From Aristolochia californica (lineage: Eukaryota > Streptophyta > Magnoliopsida > Piperales > Aristolochiaceae): DNA of 64,000 bases. The notes beneath the pieces are model-generated. The model was not told the origin of the DNA. It ran no database searches and saw only the letters and a program-made list of their open reading frames with translations. The number at the start of each line of letters is the position of its first letter. Positions within the stretch are counted from its first letter, which is position 1. Positions 25,231-35,503 of the stretch are shown piece by piece. The stretch lies in contig JARWKL010000002.1 in assembly GCA_029961685.1 (NCBI GenBank), positions 18,196,908-18,260,907 of the forward strand. Reading direction: 5' to 3'. The position numbers were made by a program, and so were the translations under genes.

Positions 25231-28028
25231 CAACACTCAGTTAAAAATGCCACGCACCCCCCCCTTTACGATGATTGCTAAACCTAATAAATAAAAAATA
25301 AAAATAGTTTACATTCCCTAAAAATCACAGATACTTTTTGGATTTATCTCTCTCTACATTTATGCATTTGTATCTTTGATGTTTATTTTTTTTCCAAATC
25401 CAAACTTTAGTTTTTACTCTCCCTTTTTTCTCGTAAACAAAAAGATAAGGCAAATAGATCACAACAAAATGAAAATTTTAGAGTTTATGTATGCAAAAAA
25501 ATTGAAAACTATAATAAATGTAAGTGAAGAAATTATTTCATAGACTAAAAATGAACACCAAAGTTTTGTTATCCATGTTTGGGAAATTCAACTAGAACAA
25601 CTCCTAATAGCTTGGTGGAATTTTATAAGAAAGAGATTTCTAACTGATCCTAACATGTTTTAAATATGGATATGCAAGCCTAAAATATGTTGAAGATGCA
25701 AATGACCTAATGATCCAAAATTTTCGAGTAGAAAAAATTAAATTCTCAAGTTAACATGCAGTGGGATATTTACCAGAGCCAAACAACCCACTTTTTCCTA
25801 TTTACAAAAAGTTGACATAACAAACATAGATCATTGTAAAGGTTTTGATCGATTAATTATGTGTAACGGCTAAAAATTTTGTTAGAAATGGCTTATGGTT
25901 TGGGAGTCAACACTCAGGTAAAAAAGCCCGCCCCCCCCCCCCCCCCCCCCTCTTCCCATGATTACAAAACCTATTATATAAAAAACTAAAAGAGTTTAAA
26001 ATCCTTAAAAGTCACAGATAATTTTTGGAATTATCTCTCTCAGCATTTGGGCATTTCCATTTGGATGTTTAATTTTTTTTCAAATCAAAACTTGAGTTTT
26101 CACCCTCTCATTTTTCTCGTAAACAAAAAGATAAGGCAAATAGATCACTACAAAATGAAAATTTTAGAGTTTATGTATGCAAAAAATCAAAAACTATAAT
26201 AAATGTAAGTGAAGAAAATTTTTTCGAGCATTAAAAATGAACACCAAAGTTTTTGATATCCATGTTTGGGAAATTCCACTAGCACAACGCCTAATAGCTT
26301 GGAATTTTATAAATAAGAGATTTCTAATTGATCCTAACATGTTTTAAATGTGGATATGCATGCCTGAAACATGTTGAAGATGCAAATGACCTAATGACCA
26401 AAAAATTTCAAGGAGTAGAAAAAATTAAATTCTCATGTTAACGTGTAGTGGGATATTCACCTGAACCAAAAAACCTACTTTTTGCGCATTTAAAAAAAGT
26501 AGACCTAACAATCATAAATCATCGTAAAAATTTTGATCGATAAATTATGCGTAATGGCTATAATTTTTGTTCGAAATGACTTATGGTTTGGGAGTCACAC
26601 TTAGATTAAAAAAAAAGACCCCCCCCCCCCCCCCCCCCCCCCCCTCTCCCTTTTCTGTTGATTGCAAAACCTTATATATAAAAAACTAAAAGAGTTTACA
26701 ATCCTTAAAAATCACAGATACTTTTTGGAATTATCTCTCTCAGCATTTGTGCATTTCCATTTTGGATGTTCAATTTTTGTTCAAATCCAAACTTGAGTTT
26801 TCACTCTCCCTTTGTTCTCGTAAACAAAGAGATAAGGCAAATAGATCAAAATAAAATGAAACTTTTAGAGTTTATCTATGCAAAAAATTGAAAACAATTA
26901 CAAATGTAAGTGAAAAAAAAATTTTCACCCACTAAAAATGACTACCAAAGTTTTGTTATCCATGTTAGGGAAATTCCACTAGTACAACCTCTAACAGCTT
27001 GGAATTTTATAAGAAATAGATTCCTAATTGTTACTAACACGTTTTAAATATAGATATGCAAGGGTGAAACAAGTTGAAGATGCAAATGACCTAATGATCT
27101 AAAAATTTCAAGGAGTAGAAAAAATTAAATTCTCAAGTTAACAAGCGGTGGGATATTTACCAGAGCCAAACAACCCTCTTTTTGCCTATTTACAAAAAGC
27201 TGACATCACAATCATAGATCATCGTAAAGGTTTTGATCGATTAATGATGTGTAACGGCTATAATTTTTGTAAGAAATGACTTATGGTTTGGGAGTCAACA
27301 CTCAGTTAAAAAAAATGACTTATGGTTTGGGAGTCAACACTCAGTTAAAAATTCCTCACTTCCTATTTTCTGATGATTTCAAAACCTAATATATAAAATA
27401 CTAAAAGTGTTTACAATCCCAAAAAATCACAGATTCTTTTTGGAATTATCTCTCTCTACATTTGTGCATTTGCATTTTGGATGTTCAATTTTTTTTCAAA
27501 TCCAAACTTGAGTTTTCACTCTTGTTCTTGTAAAGAAAAAGATAAGGAAAATAGATCACAACAAAATGAAAATTTTAGAATTTATGCTTTCCAAAATTGA
27601 AAAATATAATAAATGTAAGTGAAGAAAATTTTTTGACGCACTAAAAATGAACACACAAGTATTGTTATACATGTTTGGGAAATTCCACTAGTAGAATCCC
27701 TAATAGCTTGGAATTTGATAAGAAAGATATTTCTAATTGATCCTAACATATTTTAAATATGGATATGCATGCCTAAAACATGTTGAAGATGCAAATGAAC
27801 TAATGATCCAAAAATTTCAAGGACTAGAAAAAATTAAATTCTCAAGTTAACATGCGGTGGGATAGTCAACCGAGCCAAACAACCCACTTTTTACGCATTT
27901 ACAAAATGCTGACCTAGCAATCATAGATCAACGTAAACGTTTTGATCGATTAATGATGCGTAGCTGCTATAATTTTTGTTAGAAATCACTTAAGGTTTGG
28001 GAGTCAATACTCAATTAAAAATGCCTCG

Positions 28029-28070
<42 letters not shown>

Positions 28071-28432
28071 CCTTTTCTGATGATTGCAAAACCTAATAGA
28101 TAAAAAACTAAAAGAGTTTACAATCCCTGGAATTACCTCTCTCTGCTTTTGTGCATTTTCTTTTTCGATGTTCAATTTTTTTTCAAATCCAAACTTGAGT
28201 TTTCTCTTGTAAACGATAAGGCAAATAGATCACAACAAAATGAAAATTTTAGAGTTTATGTATGCAAAAAATCAAAAACTATAATAAATGTAAGAGAACA
28301 AAATTATTTCACACACCAAAAATGATCACCAAAGTTTTGTTATCCATGTTTGGAATATTCCACTAGTACAACCCCTAATAGCATGGTGGAATTTTATAAG
28401 AAAGAGATTTCTAATTGATCCTAACATATTTT
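25231..28432 (+). repeat. Long-form satellite array
   Basis: Units with 'tatggtttgggagtca' near 25900, 26585, 27290 and 27995. The C-tracts at the fixed unit position are 19 (25932-25950), 26 (26619-26644) and 41 (28029-28069) bases long. Near 27280-27350 a 37-bp stretch ('aatgacttatggtttggg...') is tandemly duplicated. The last unit is cut at 'cctaacat' by the second copia-type element. Confidence 0.95.
28029..28069 (+). repeat. C homopolymer, 41 bases, in the long-form module
   Basis: The longest C-run of the satellite, in the same unit position as the others. Neighbouring units have 6-26. Confidence 0.9.
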
Positions 28433-28872
28433 TTTTGGAAGATAAGATCAAGCCCAAACGACCAAGGAAGGCCCACATATGTAAGATTATTATTAGATGA
28501 GCCACATGACCAAGGCAGGCCACAAGATGGGCCCAAACCCATAAGAAGTAGGACCCACAATGATTACCAAGAGCTGGCATCCTTATCACATCAGTTGGAG
28601 GATCAAGAAGGACTCACAAAAGTATCTTTATCTTAGGGTCACGACCAAGAAGAGTTTTAGTTTAAGTTATATTTGTCTTTTATCAATATTGAGTTACATA
28701 ATTATGTTAGGACTTACCTAAAGTGTTAGAGTTTGGGTATAATTGGGACAAGAGTAGTTTTATTGTAATTGGCATCTACTACCTTCCTCTATTATAAATA
28801 GAGGTTTATGTACTATGATTACAACAAGTTATTGATGTCAATGAAGTATTGCACTTTTCCATAAATTCAACA
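28433..28872 (+). repeat. 5' LTR of copia-type copy 2
   Basis: About 440 bp, ending 'ccataaattcaaca'. A TATA box 'tataaata' lies at 28793-28800, in the middle of the near-palindrome 'cctctattataaatagagg', which would form a short hairpin at the transcription start region. The LTR is followed at once by the primer-binding site. Confidence 0.85.
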
Positions 28873-28885
28873 TGGTATCAGGGCA
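28873..28885 (+). promoter_or_regulatory. Primer-binding site (tRNA-Met type), copia-type copy 2
   Basis: 'tggtatcagggc' differs from TGGTATCAGAGC at one base and abuts the LTR end. Confidence 0.85.
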
Positions 28886-30227
28886 GGTTTTGTGAGTGGA
28901 CTTGGTCAACTCACGGAGGTAATGTAATCCTTTTCTCTAAACCCTAAACCCTAGGTCTAGGTTCGAAGTCATTCTTTTTAGTCCCTACACCCATAGTTTT
29001 TGTTTGGATTTTAACCTCTATAGTAGTTTTTAATATTGCAAGTTATATATTAATGGAAATATATTTGAGTCTACTTTCTAAAGAAGAACGATTTGTTCAA
29101 ATCGGAGTTATCTACAGAGAGATATCGATATTTGAATGAGAGAAAGTCAGATTGTGAAAATTTTCAAGCAGCATCAGCAATCTTCAGATTCTGAGGTATT
29201 TTTTGCTATCAAGAACTAGAATTTATATGGATAAATATATATCAAACAAAAAATATGTAAGTTTATTATTTTACCTATTCAAAATTTTTTTTATCTGAGT
29301 TATGTACAAAGAGAAATCGATATTTGAAGCAGCAAAGGTCAGATTGAAAATGAGATTCGAGTGGCATCAGAAAGCCTCAACTTCCGAGGTATTTTAAGTT
29401 ATCAATAAAGAGACCTTATATGGATAATTATATATCAAGATAAAGGTATGCAAGTCTATTTTCTGACATAATCAACCAATTCTTGGTATGATTTTTTTAT
29501 AAAGAGATATTGATCTTGTAAGTGTCCATGGTCGTTCTGGAAAAGCAGGAGAAACAGAACTTAGTTTGGCCAGATGACAGAGACCGAAACCTATCAGATT
29601 ATTTATCTTCTGATAATTATATTTTATGAAGAGATGTTATAATTGGATGAAATTTATTTAAGTCTAATTTCAGAAGGAAAATATTTCATTTCAATCTGAT
29701 CTATATTGAAAGATATATTCGAATTGGAAGATTCAAAGGTCATGCTAGTATCCTGTTGTATTGAAAAATCCGAATTTATGCCGATTGTTTTACGTCACTG
29801 TTTGAGTTGATATATCAGGAAAATATCTCACTTCTCCCTGGTTTGAGGGCTTATTTGCAAATCTCTGTTATTTAAGATTATTGCTACTTCTATGATATTT
29901 GGTTCAAGCTGGGATCACTGCCATTACCTCCCAACTTGAGGGGGAGAAGTAGAAGAAGAACAAGAAAGAGGTATTTTATTCCTTATGTGGTGGATAAGTT
30001 TATGTGACCAAAATATTCAAGAAAGGGGGACCAAAAAAGATGAAGCTTGTGCATCAAAGAAGAAATTTTTATATCGGATTATTTCATGGGTTCTTTGACA
30101 AAGTTTACTATTTGATTCATGTTATATGTGTTGGAAGATGGTCATGTTATATTCAGCTGCAGCTATTATGTCTCTTTGGGGACATTATTATTGAATAAGA
30201 GGTGGCCTCATGTCATCATTTATTTTA
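28886..30227 (+). mobile_element. Non-coding interior of copia-type copy 2, 5' part
   Basis: Collinear with the interior of copy 1, including the 'aaccctaaaccctagg' leader motif and the 'cttgagggggagaagtagaag' purine stretch near 29935-29955. Frames are short and broken. No retroelement protein motif is visible. Confidence 0.7.
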
Positions 30228-30512
30228 CCCCGTCAAAAAGATCAACATTTTTTGTGGTTGGGAGTCCACAAAGGAGGAACTTCATCCCCATCAAAAAGAT
30301 GAAAATTATTTGTGATTGGGATTCCACGACGGAGGAACTTCATCCCCGTCAAAGAGATGAAATTTATTTGTTGTTGGAAGTCCATGACGGAGGAACTTCA
30401 TACCCTTCAAAAAGATAAAAATTATTTGTGGTTGGGAGTCCACGACGGAGGAACTTCAACCCCGTCAAAAAGATGAAAATTATTTGTGGTTGGAATTCCA
30501 TGATGGAGGAAC
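30228..30512 (+). repeat. 58-bp minisatellite, 5 copies
   Basis: Five direct copies starting exactly at 30228, 30286, 30344, 30402 and 30460. Each holds 'ccccgtcaaaaagat', an AT stretch, 'tgtggttgggagtccac' and 'ggaggaacttcat'. The period is 58, not a multiple of three, so it does not encode a regular peptide repeat. 'gtggttgggagtccac' is partly self-complementary. The sister element lacks this region. Confidence 0.93.
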
Positions 30513-30896
30513 TTATGATTACATCTATGTTATCCCCCCCAACCCCCCCTGTAATGGCTTTTATGTCTCCTACCACTTGAGAGTCGTTGTCCTATGGAGG
30601 GACACGGTGGTGGACACTTTAGAGCAATGCTGATAGACACACTATCGATAGCAGTGGAGTGTGCCCTACATCCAGCATTAAGACTGGAGTATGAAGCAAT
30701 GGCTTTTCAGCTAGGAGTGATTTTTACTCTCACTTATAATGCCGCAGGGCCTCATGGAAAGATGCAACAGCGTGAGGGGGAATGTTGGAGGATGAAGGCA
30801 TATTGGAAGATGTGTTGTTTTATACAAAAATATTTTATACCTCATTTGCCACAAACTAGGAGTTCATTGTTCTCTCACCCCTAGCTTGAGGGGGAG
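30513..30896 (+). mobile_element. Interior of copia-type copy 2, 3' part with polypurine tract
   Basis: A 96-codon open frame starts at 30594, but I do not recognise its product. It may be a relic of a coding part or chance. The region ends in the polypurine tract 'agcttgagggggag' (30883-30896), which primes plus-strand synthesis and sits directly before the 3' LTR. Confidence 0.65.
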
Positions 30897-31143
30897 TGTT
30901 AGAAGAAAAGATCAAGCCCAAATGACCAAGGAAGGCCCACATATGTAAGATTATTATAAGTTGGGCCACATGACCAAGGAAGGCCCACAAGATGGGCCCA
31001 AGCCCATAAGAAGTAGGACCCACAATGATTACCAAGAGCTGGACTCTACTACCTTCTTCTATTTTTAATAGAGGTTCATGTACTCTGATTACAACAAGTT
31101 ATTGATGTCAATGACGCATTTTCACTTTTTCAAAAGTTCAACA
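30897..31143 (+). repeat. 3' LTR of copia-type copy 2, internally deleted (247 bp)
   Basis: Starts 'tgttagaag' after the polypurine tract and ends 'ttcaaca'. Relative to the 5' LTR, about 190 bp are missing between 'attaccaagagctgg' and 'actctactacctt'. The TATA stretch is also changed ('ctatttttaatagagg'). Confidence 0.85.
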
Positions 31144-34100
31144 ATTAAATATGTATATGCATGCCCGAAACATGTTGAAGATGCAAATGACCTAATGATA
31201 AAAAAATTTCAATTAGTAGAAAAAATTAAATTCTCTAGTCAACGTGCGGTGGGATATTTACTAGAGCCAAACAACCCACTTTTTGCCTATTTTCAAAAAG
31301 TTAACGTAACAATCATAGATCATCGTAAAGGTTTTGATCGATTAATGATGTGTAACGGCTATAATTTTTCTTAGAAATGACTTATGGTTTGGGAGTCAAC
31401 ACTTAGTTAAAAATCCCTCGCCCCCCCTTTTCTGATGATTGCAAACCTAATATATAAAAAACTAAAAGAGTTTAAAATCCCTAAAAATCACAGATTCTTT
31501 TTTTAATTATCTCTCTCTTCATTTGTGAATTTGCATTTTGGCTTCAATTTTTCTCAAATCCAAACTTTAGTTTTCACACTCCCTTTTTTCTCGTAAAAAA
31601 AAGATAAGGCAAATAGATCACAACAAAATAAAAATTTAAGAGTTTATGTTTGCCAAAAATTGAAAACTATAATAAATGTACGTGAAGAAATTTTTTTGAT
31701 GAACACAAAATGAACACCAAAGTTTTGTTATCCAAGTTTGGGAAACTCATCTAGTACAACCCCTAATAGCTTGGAATTTGATAAGAAAGAGATTTCTAAT
31801 TGATCCTAACATGTTTTAAAAATGGATATGCATGCCTAAAACATGTTGAAGATGCAAATGACCTAATGATCCAAAAATTTCAAGGCGTAAAAAAAATTAA
31901 ATTCTGAAGTTAACGTGCGGTGCGATATTCAACCGAGCCAAACAACCCATATTTTGCCTATATACAAAAAGGCAGACCTAACAATCATAGATCATCGTAA
32001 AGGTTTTGATCGATTGATGATGTGTAATGGCTATAATTTTTGACAGAAATGACTTATGGTTTGGGAGTCAACACTCAGTTAAAAATCCCTCGCCCCCCCC
32101 CTTTTTCGATGATTGCAAAACCTAATATATAAAAAACTAAAAGAGTTTACAAGCCTTAAAAATCACAGATACTTTTTGGAATTATTCTCTTAGCATTTGT
32201 GCATGTCCATTTTGGATGTTCAATTTTTTTTTCAATCCAAACTTGAGTTTTCACTCTCCCTTTTTTCTCACAAACAAAGAGATCAGCCAAATAGATCACA
32301 ACAAAATGAAAATTTTAGTGTTTAAGTATGCAAAAAATTGAAAACTATTATAAATGTAAGTGAAGAAACTTTTTTGACCCACTAAAAATGACTACATAAG
32401 TTTCGTTATCCATGTTTGGGAATTCCACTAGTACAACCCCTAATTGTTGGGAATTTTATAAGAAAAAGATTTCTAATTGATACTAGCATGTTTTAAATAT
32501 GGATATTCAAGGCTGAACCATGTTGAATATGCAAATGACCTAATGATCCAAAAATTTCAAGGAGTAGAAAAAATTAAAATCTCAAGTTAACGTGTAGTGG
32601 GACATTTACCAGAGCCAGACAACCCACTTTTTGCCTATTTACAAAAAATTGACGTAACAATCATAGATCATCGTAAAGGTTTTGATCGATTAATGATGTG
32701 TAAAGGCAATAATTTTTGTTAGAAATGACTTATGGCTTGGGAATCAACACTTAGTTAAAAATGCCTCGCCCCCCTTTTCTGATGATTGCAAAACCTAATA
32801 TATAAAAAACTAAAAGAGTTTACAATCCCTAAAAATAACGTATTCTTTTCAGAATTATCTCTCTTTGAATTTGTGCATTTGCATTTTGGATGTTCAATTT
32901 TTTTTCAAATCCAAACTGTAGTTTTCACTCTTCCTTTTTTTCTCGTAAACAAAAATATAAGGATAATAGATCACTACAAAATGAAAATTTTAGAGTTTAT
33001 GTATGCAAAAAATTGAAAACTATAATAAATGTAAGTGAATAAAAAAATTTCACGCACTAAAAATGTACACCAAAGCTTTGTTATCGATTGGGAAATTAAC
33101 GTAGTAGTAATAGCTTTGAATTTGATAAGAAAGAGATTTCTAATTGATCCTAACATGTTTTAAATATGGATATGCATGCTTGAAATATGTTGAAGATGCA
33201 AATGACCTAATGATCAAAATATTTCGAGTAGAAAAATTAAATTCTCAGGTTAACTTGCGGTGGGATATTAACCCGAGCCAAACAACCCACTTTTTGCGCA
33301 TTTACAAAAAGCTGACCACACAAGCATAGATCATCGTAAAGGTTTTGATCGATTAATGATGCATAACGGCTATATTTTTGTTACAAATGATTTATGGTTT
33401 AGGAGACAACACTCAGTTAAAAATTTCTCGGCCTCCCTTTTCCCATAATTGGAAACCTAATATATAAAAACTAAAAGAGTTTACAATCCCTAAAAATCGC
33501 AGATACTTTTTGGAATTATCTCTCTCTACATTTGTGCATTTGCATTTTGGATTTTCAATTTTTTTTCAAATCCAGACTTGAGTTTTCACTCTCCTTTTTT
33601 CTCGTAAACAAAAAGATAAGGCAAATAGATCACAAAAAAATGAAAATTTTAGAGTTTATGTAAGGAAAAAATTGAAAAATACAATAAATGTAACTGCAGA
33701 AAATTATTTCATGGACTAAAAATGAACACCAGAGTTTTGCTAACCATGTTTGAGAAATTCCACAAGTACAACCCCGAAGAGCATGGTGGAATTTGATAAG
33801 AAAGAGATTTCTAATTGATCCTAACATGATTTAAATATGGATATGCATGCCTAAAACATGTTGAAGATGCAAATGACCTAATGATCTAAAAATTTCAAGG
33901 AGTCGAAAAAATTAAATTCTCAAGTTAACGTGCAATGGGATATTCAACCGATCTAAACAACCCACTTTTTGCTCATTTACAAAAAGCTAACCTATCAATC
34001 ATACGTCATCGTAAATGTTTTGATCGATTAATGATGTGTAACGGCAATAATTTTTGTTAGAAATGTCTTATGGTTTGGGAGTCAACATTCAATTAAAAAT

Positions 34101-35198
34101 GCCTCGCCCCCACGTTTTCGATGATTGCAAAACCTAATATATAAAAAAATAAAAGAGTTTACAAACCCTAAAAAATACAGATTCTTTTTGGAATTATCTC
34201 TCTCTGCATTTGTGCATTTGCAATTTGGATGTTCAATTTTTTTTTCAAATCCAAACTTGAGTTTCCACGCTCCCTTTTTTCTCGTAAACAAAAAGAGAAG
34301 GGAACTAGATCACAACAAAATGAAAATTTTATAGTTCATGTATGCAAAAAATTGAAAACTATAATAAATGTAAGTGAAGAAAAGTTTTTCACGGACAAAA
34401 ATTGAACTCCAATGTTTTGTTATCGATGTTTGGGCAATTCCACTATTAGCTAATAGCTTGGAATTTGATAAGAAAGAGATTTATAATTGATCCTAACAGG
34501 TTTTAAATATGGATATGCATGCCTGAAACATTTTGAAGATGCAAATGGCCTAATGATCCAAAAATTTCAAGGAGTAGAAAAAATTAAATTCTCAAGTTAA
34601 CATGCGGTGGGATATTCAACCAAGCCAAACAACCCACTTTTCGCACATTTAAAAAAAGCTGACCTAACAATCATAGATCATCATAAACGTTATGATCGAT
34701 TAATGATGAGTAACGGCTATAATTTTTGTTAGAAATGACTTATGGTTTGGGAATCAACACTCAATAAAAAATGCCTCGCCCCCCCTTTTCCGATGATTGC
34801 AAAACCTAATATATAAAAAACTAAAAGAGTTTACAATCCCTAAAAATCGCATATACTTTTTGGAATTATCTCTTTCTGCATTTGTGCATTTGCATTTTGG
34901 ATGTTCAATTTTTTTTCAAATCTAAACTTTGAGTTTTCACTCTCCCTTTTTTCTCGTAAACAAATAGATAAGGCAAATAGATGACAATAAAATAAAAATT
35001 TTAGAGTTGATGTATGCAAAAAGTTGAAATCAATAATAAATGTGAGTGAAAAAAATTATTTCACGCACTAAAAATGAGCACCAAAGTTTTGTTATCCATA
35101 TTTGGGAAATTCTACTAGTACAACCAGTAATAGCTTGGTGGATTTTATACGAAAGAGATTTTTAATTGATCCTAACATGTTTTGAGTACGGATATGCA
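31144..35198 (+). repeat. Long-form satellite array
   Basis: Six units with anchors near 31387, 32055, 32733, 33396, 34073 and 34745, about 670-680 bp apart. C-tracts at the fixed position are short here (about 6-9). Some units lose the 'actagtacaacccc' block (near 33095 and 34440). No gene. Confidence 0.95.
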
Positions 35199-35503
35199 AG
35201 AGATGGAATGAACAAATTGAGCAAGGGATGAACACTCCCTTCTTCACCACTGAGCCCAGCAACAGTTGGAATCAAGTGAAGCTGAGTCATGAAATAGACT
35301 CAAAATATGCATCCATGCTTTACGCATATGGATTCATAAAACAGATGGTATTGCACTCCACCGATTTATCAGTGTTGGAGAAACTGCCAAAGGAAATTAT
35401 GGAGGCTTGCAAAAGTTTCATCTCCATAACCAAGAGTAAAGGAATTCGACTTCATTTCGTTTCCTGTATTGCTGAAATTGTTACTGACACAAAAATGTTT
35501 CCA
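35199..35503 (+). pseudogene. Foreign coding-like fragment inserted in a satellite unit
   Basis: A 305-bp stretch unlike anything else in the window: higher GC, no T- or A-runs, and open in one frame throughout. From ATG at 35228 the frame runs 97 codons, but the last few are satellite. In frame upstream it also reads 'RWNEQIEQG', so the ATG is probably internal to a longer protein. The residue mix (e.g. 'FFTTEPSNSWNQVKLSHE', 'LPKEIMEACKSFISITKSK') looks like an ordinary soluble helical protein. I do not recognise the family, and no retroelement motif is present. Satellite is interrupted exactly at 'gatatgca' and resumes at 'atgcctgaaac', so almost no satellite was lost. It is probably a gene or cDNA fragment captured during break repair. 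It is too short and unstarted to be functional. Confidence 0.7.

Larger units (their letters stand above)
28433..31143 (+). mobile_element. Non-autonomous copia-type LTR element, copy 2 (~2.7 kb)
   Basis: Same family as 23172-25225, with matching LTR, PBS, leader and 'ttgagggggag' motifs. The 5' end is decayed ('ttttggaag' for 'tgttggaag'). The 3' end is intact ('ttcaaca'). Flanks are 'atttt' on the left and 'attaa' on the right, so a 5-bp target duplication is not clearly preserved. The satellite picks up on both sides of the same 'catgttttaaatatgg' region, so little satellite was lost. No coding domain is recognisable. A five-fold 58-bp repeat lies inside. Confidence 0.85.

Noticed and set aside
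30594..30884. Host gene in copia-type copy 2
   Set aside because: The frame of 96 codons has no recognisable motif and runs toward the polypurine tract. It is kept only as unassigned element interior.
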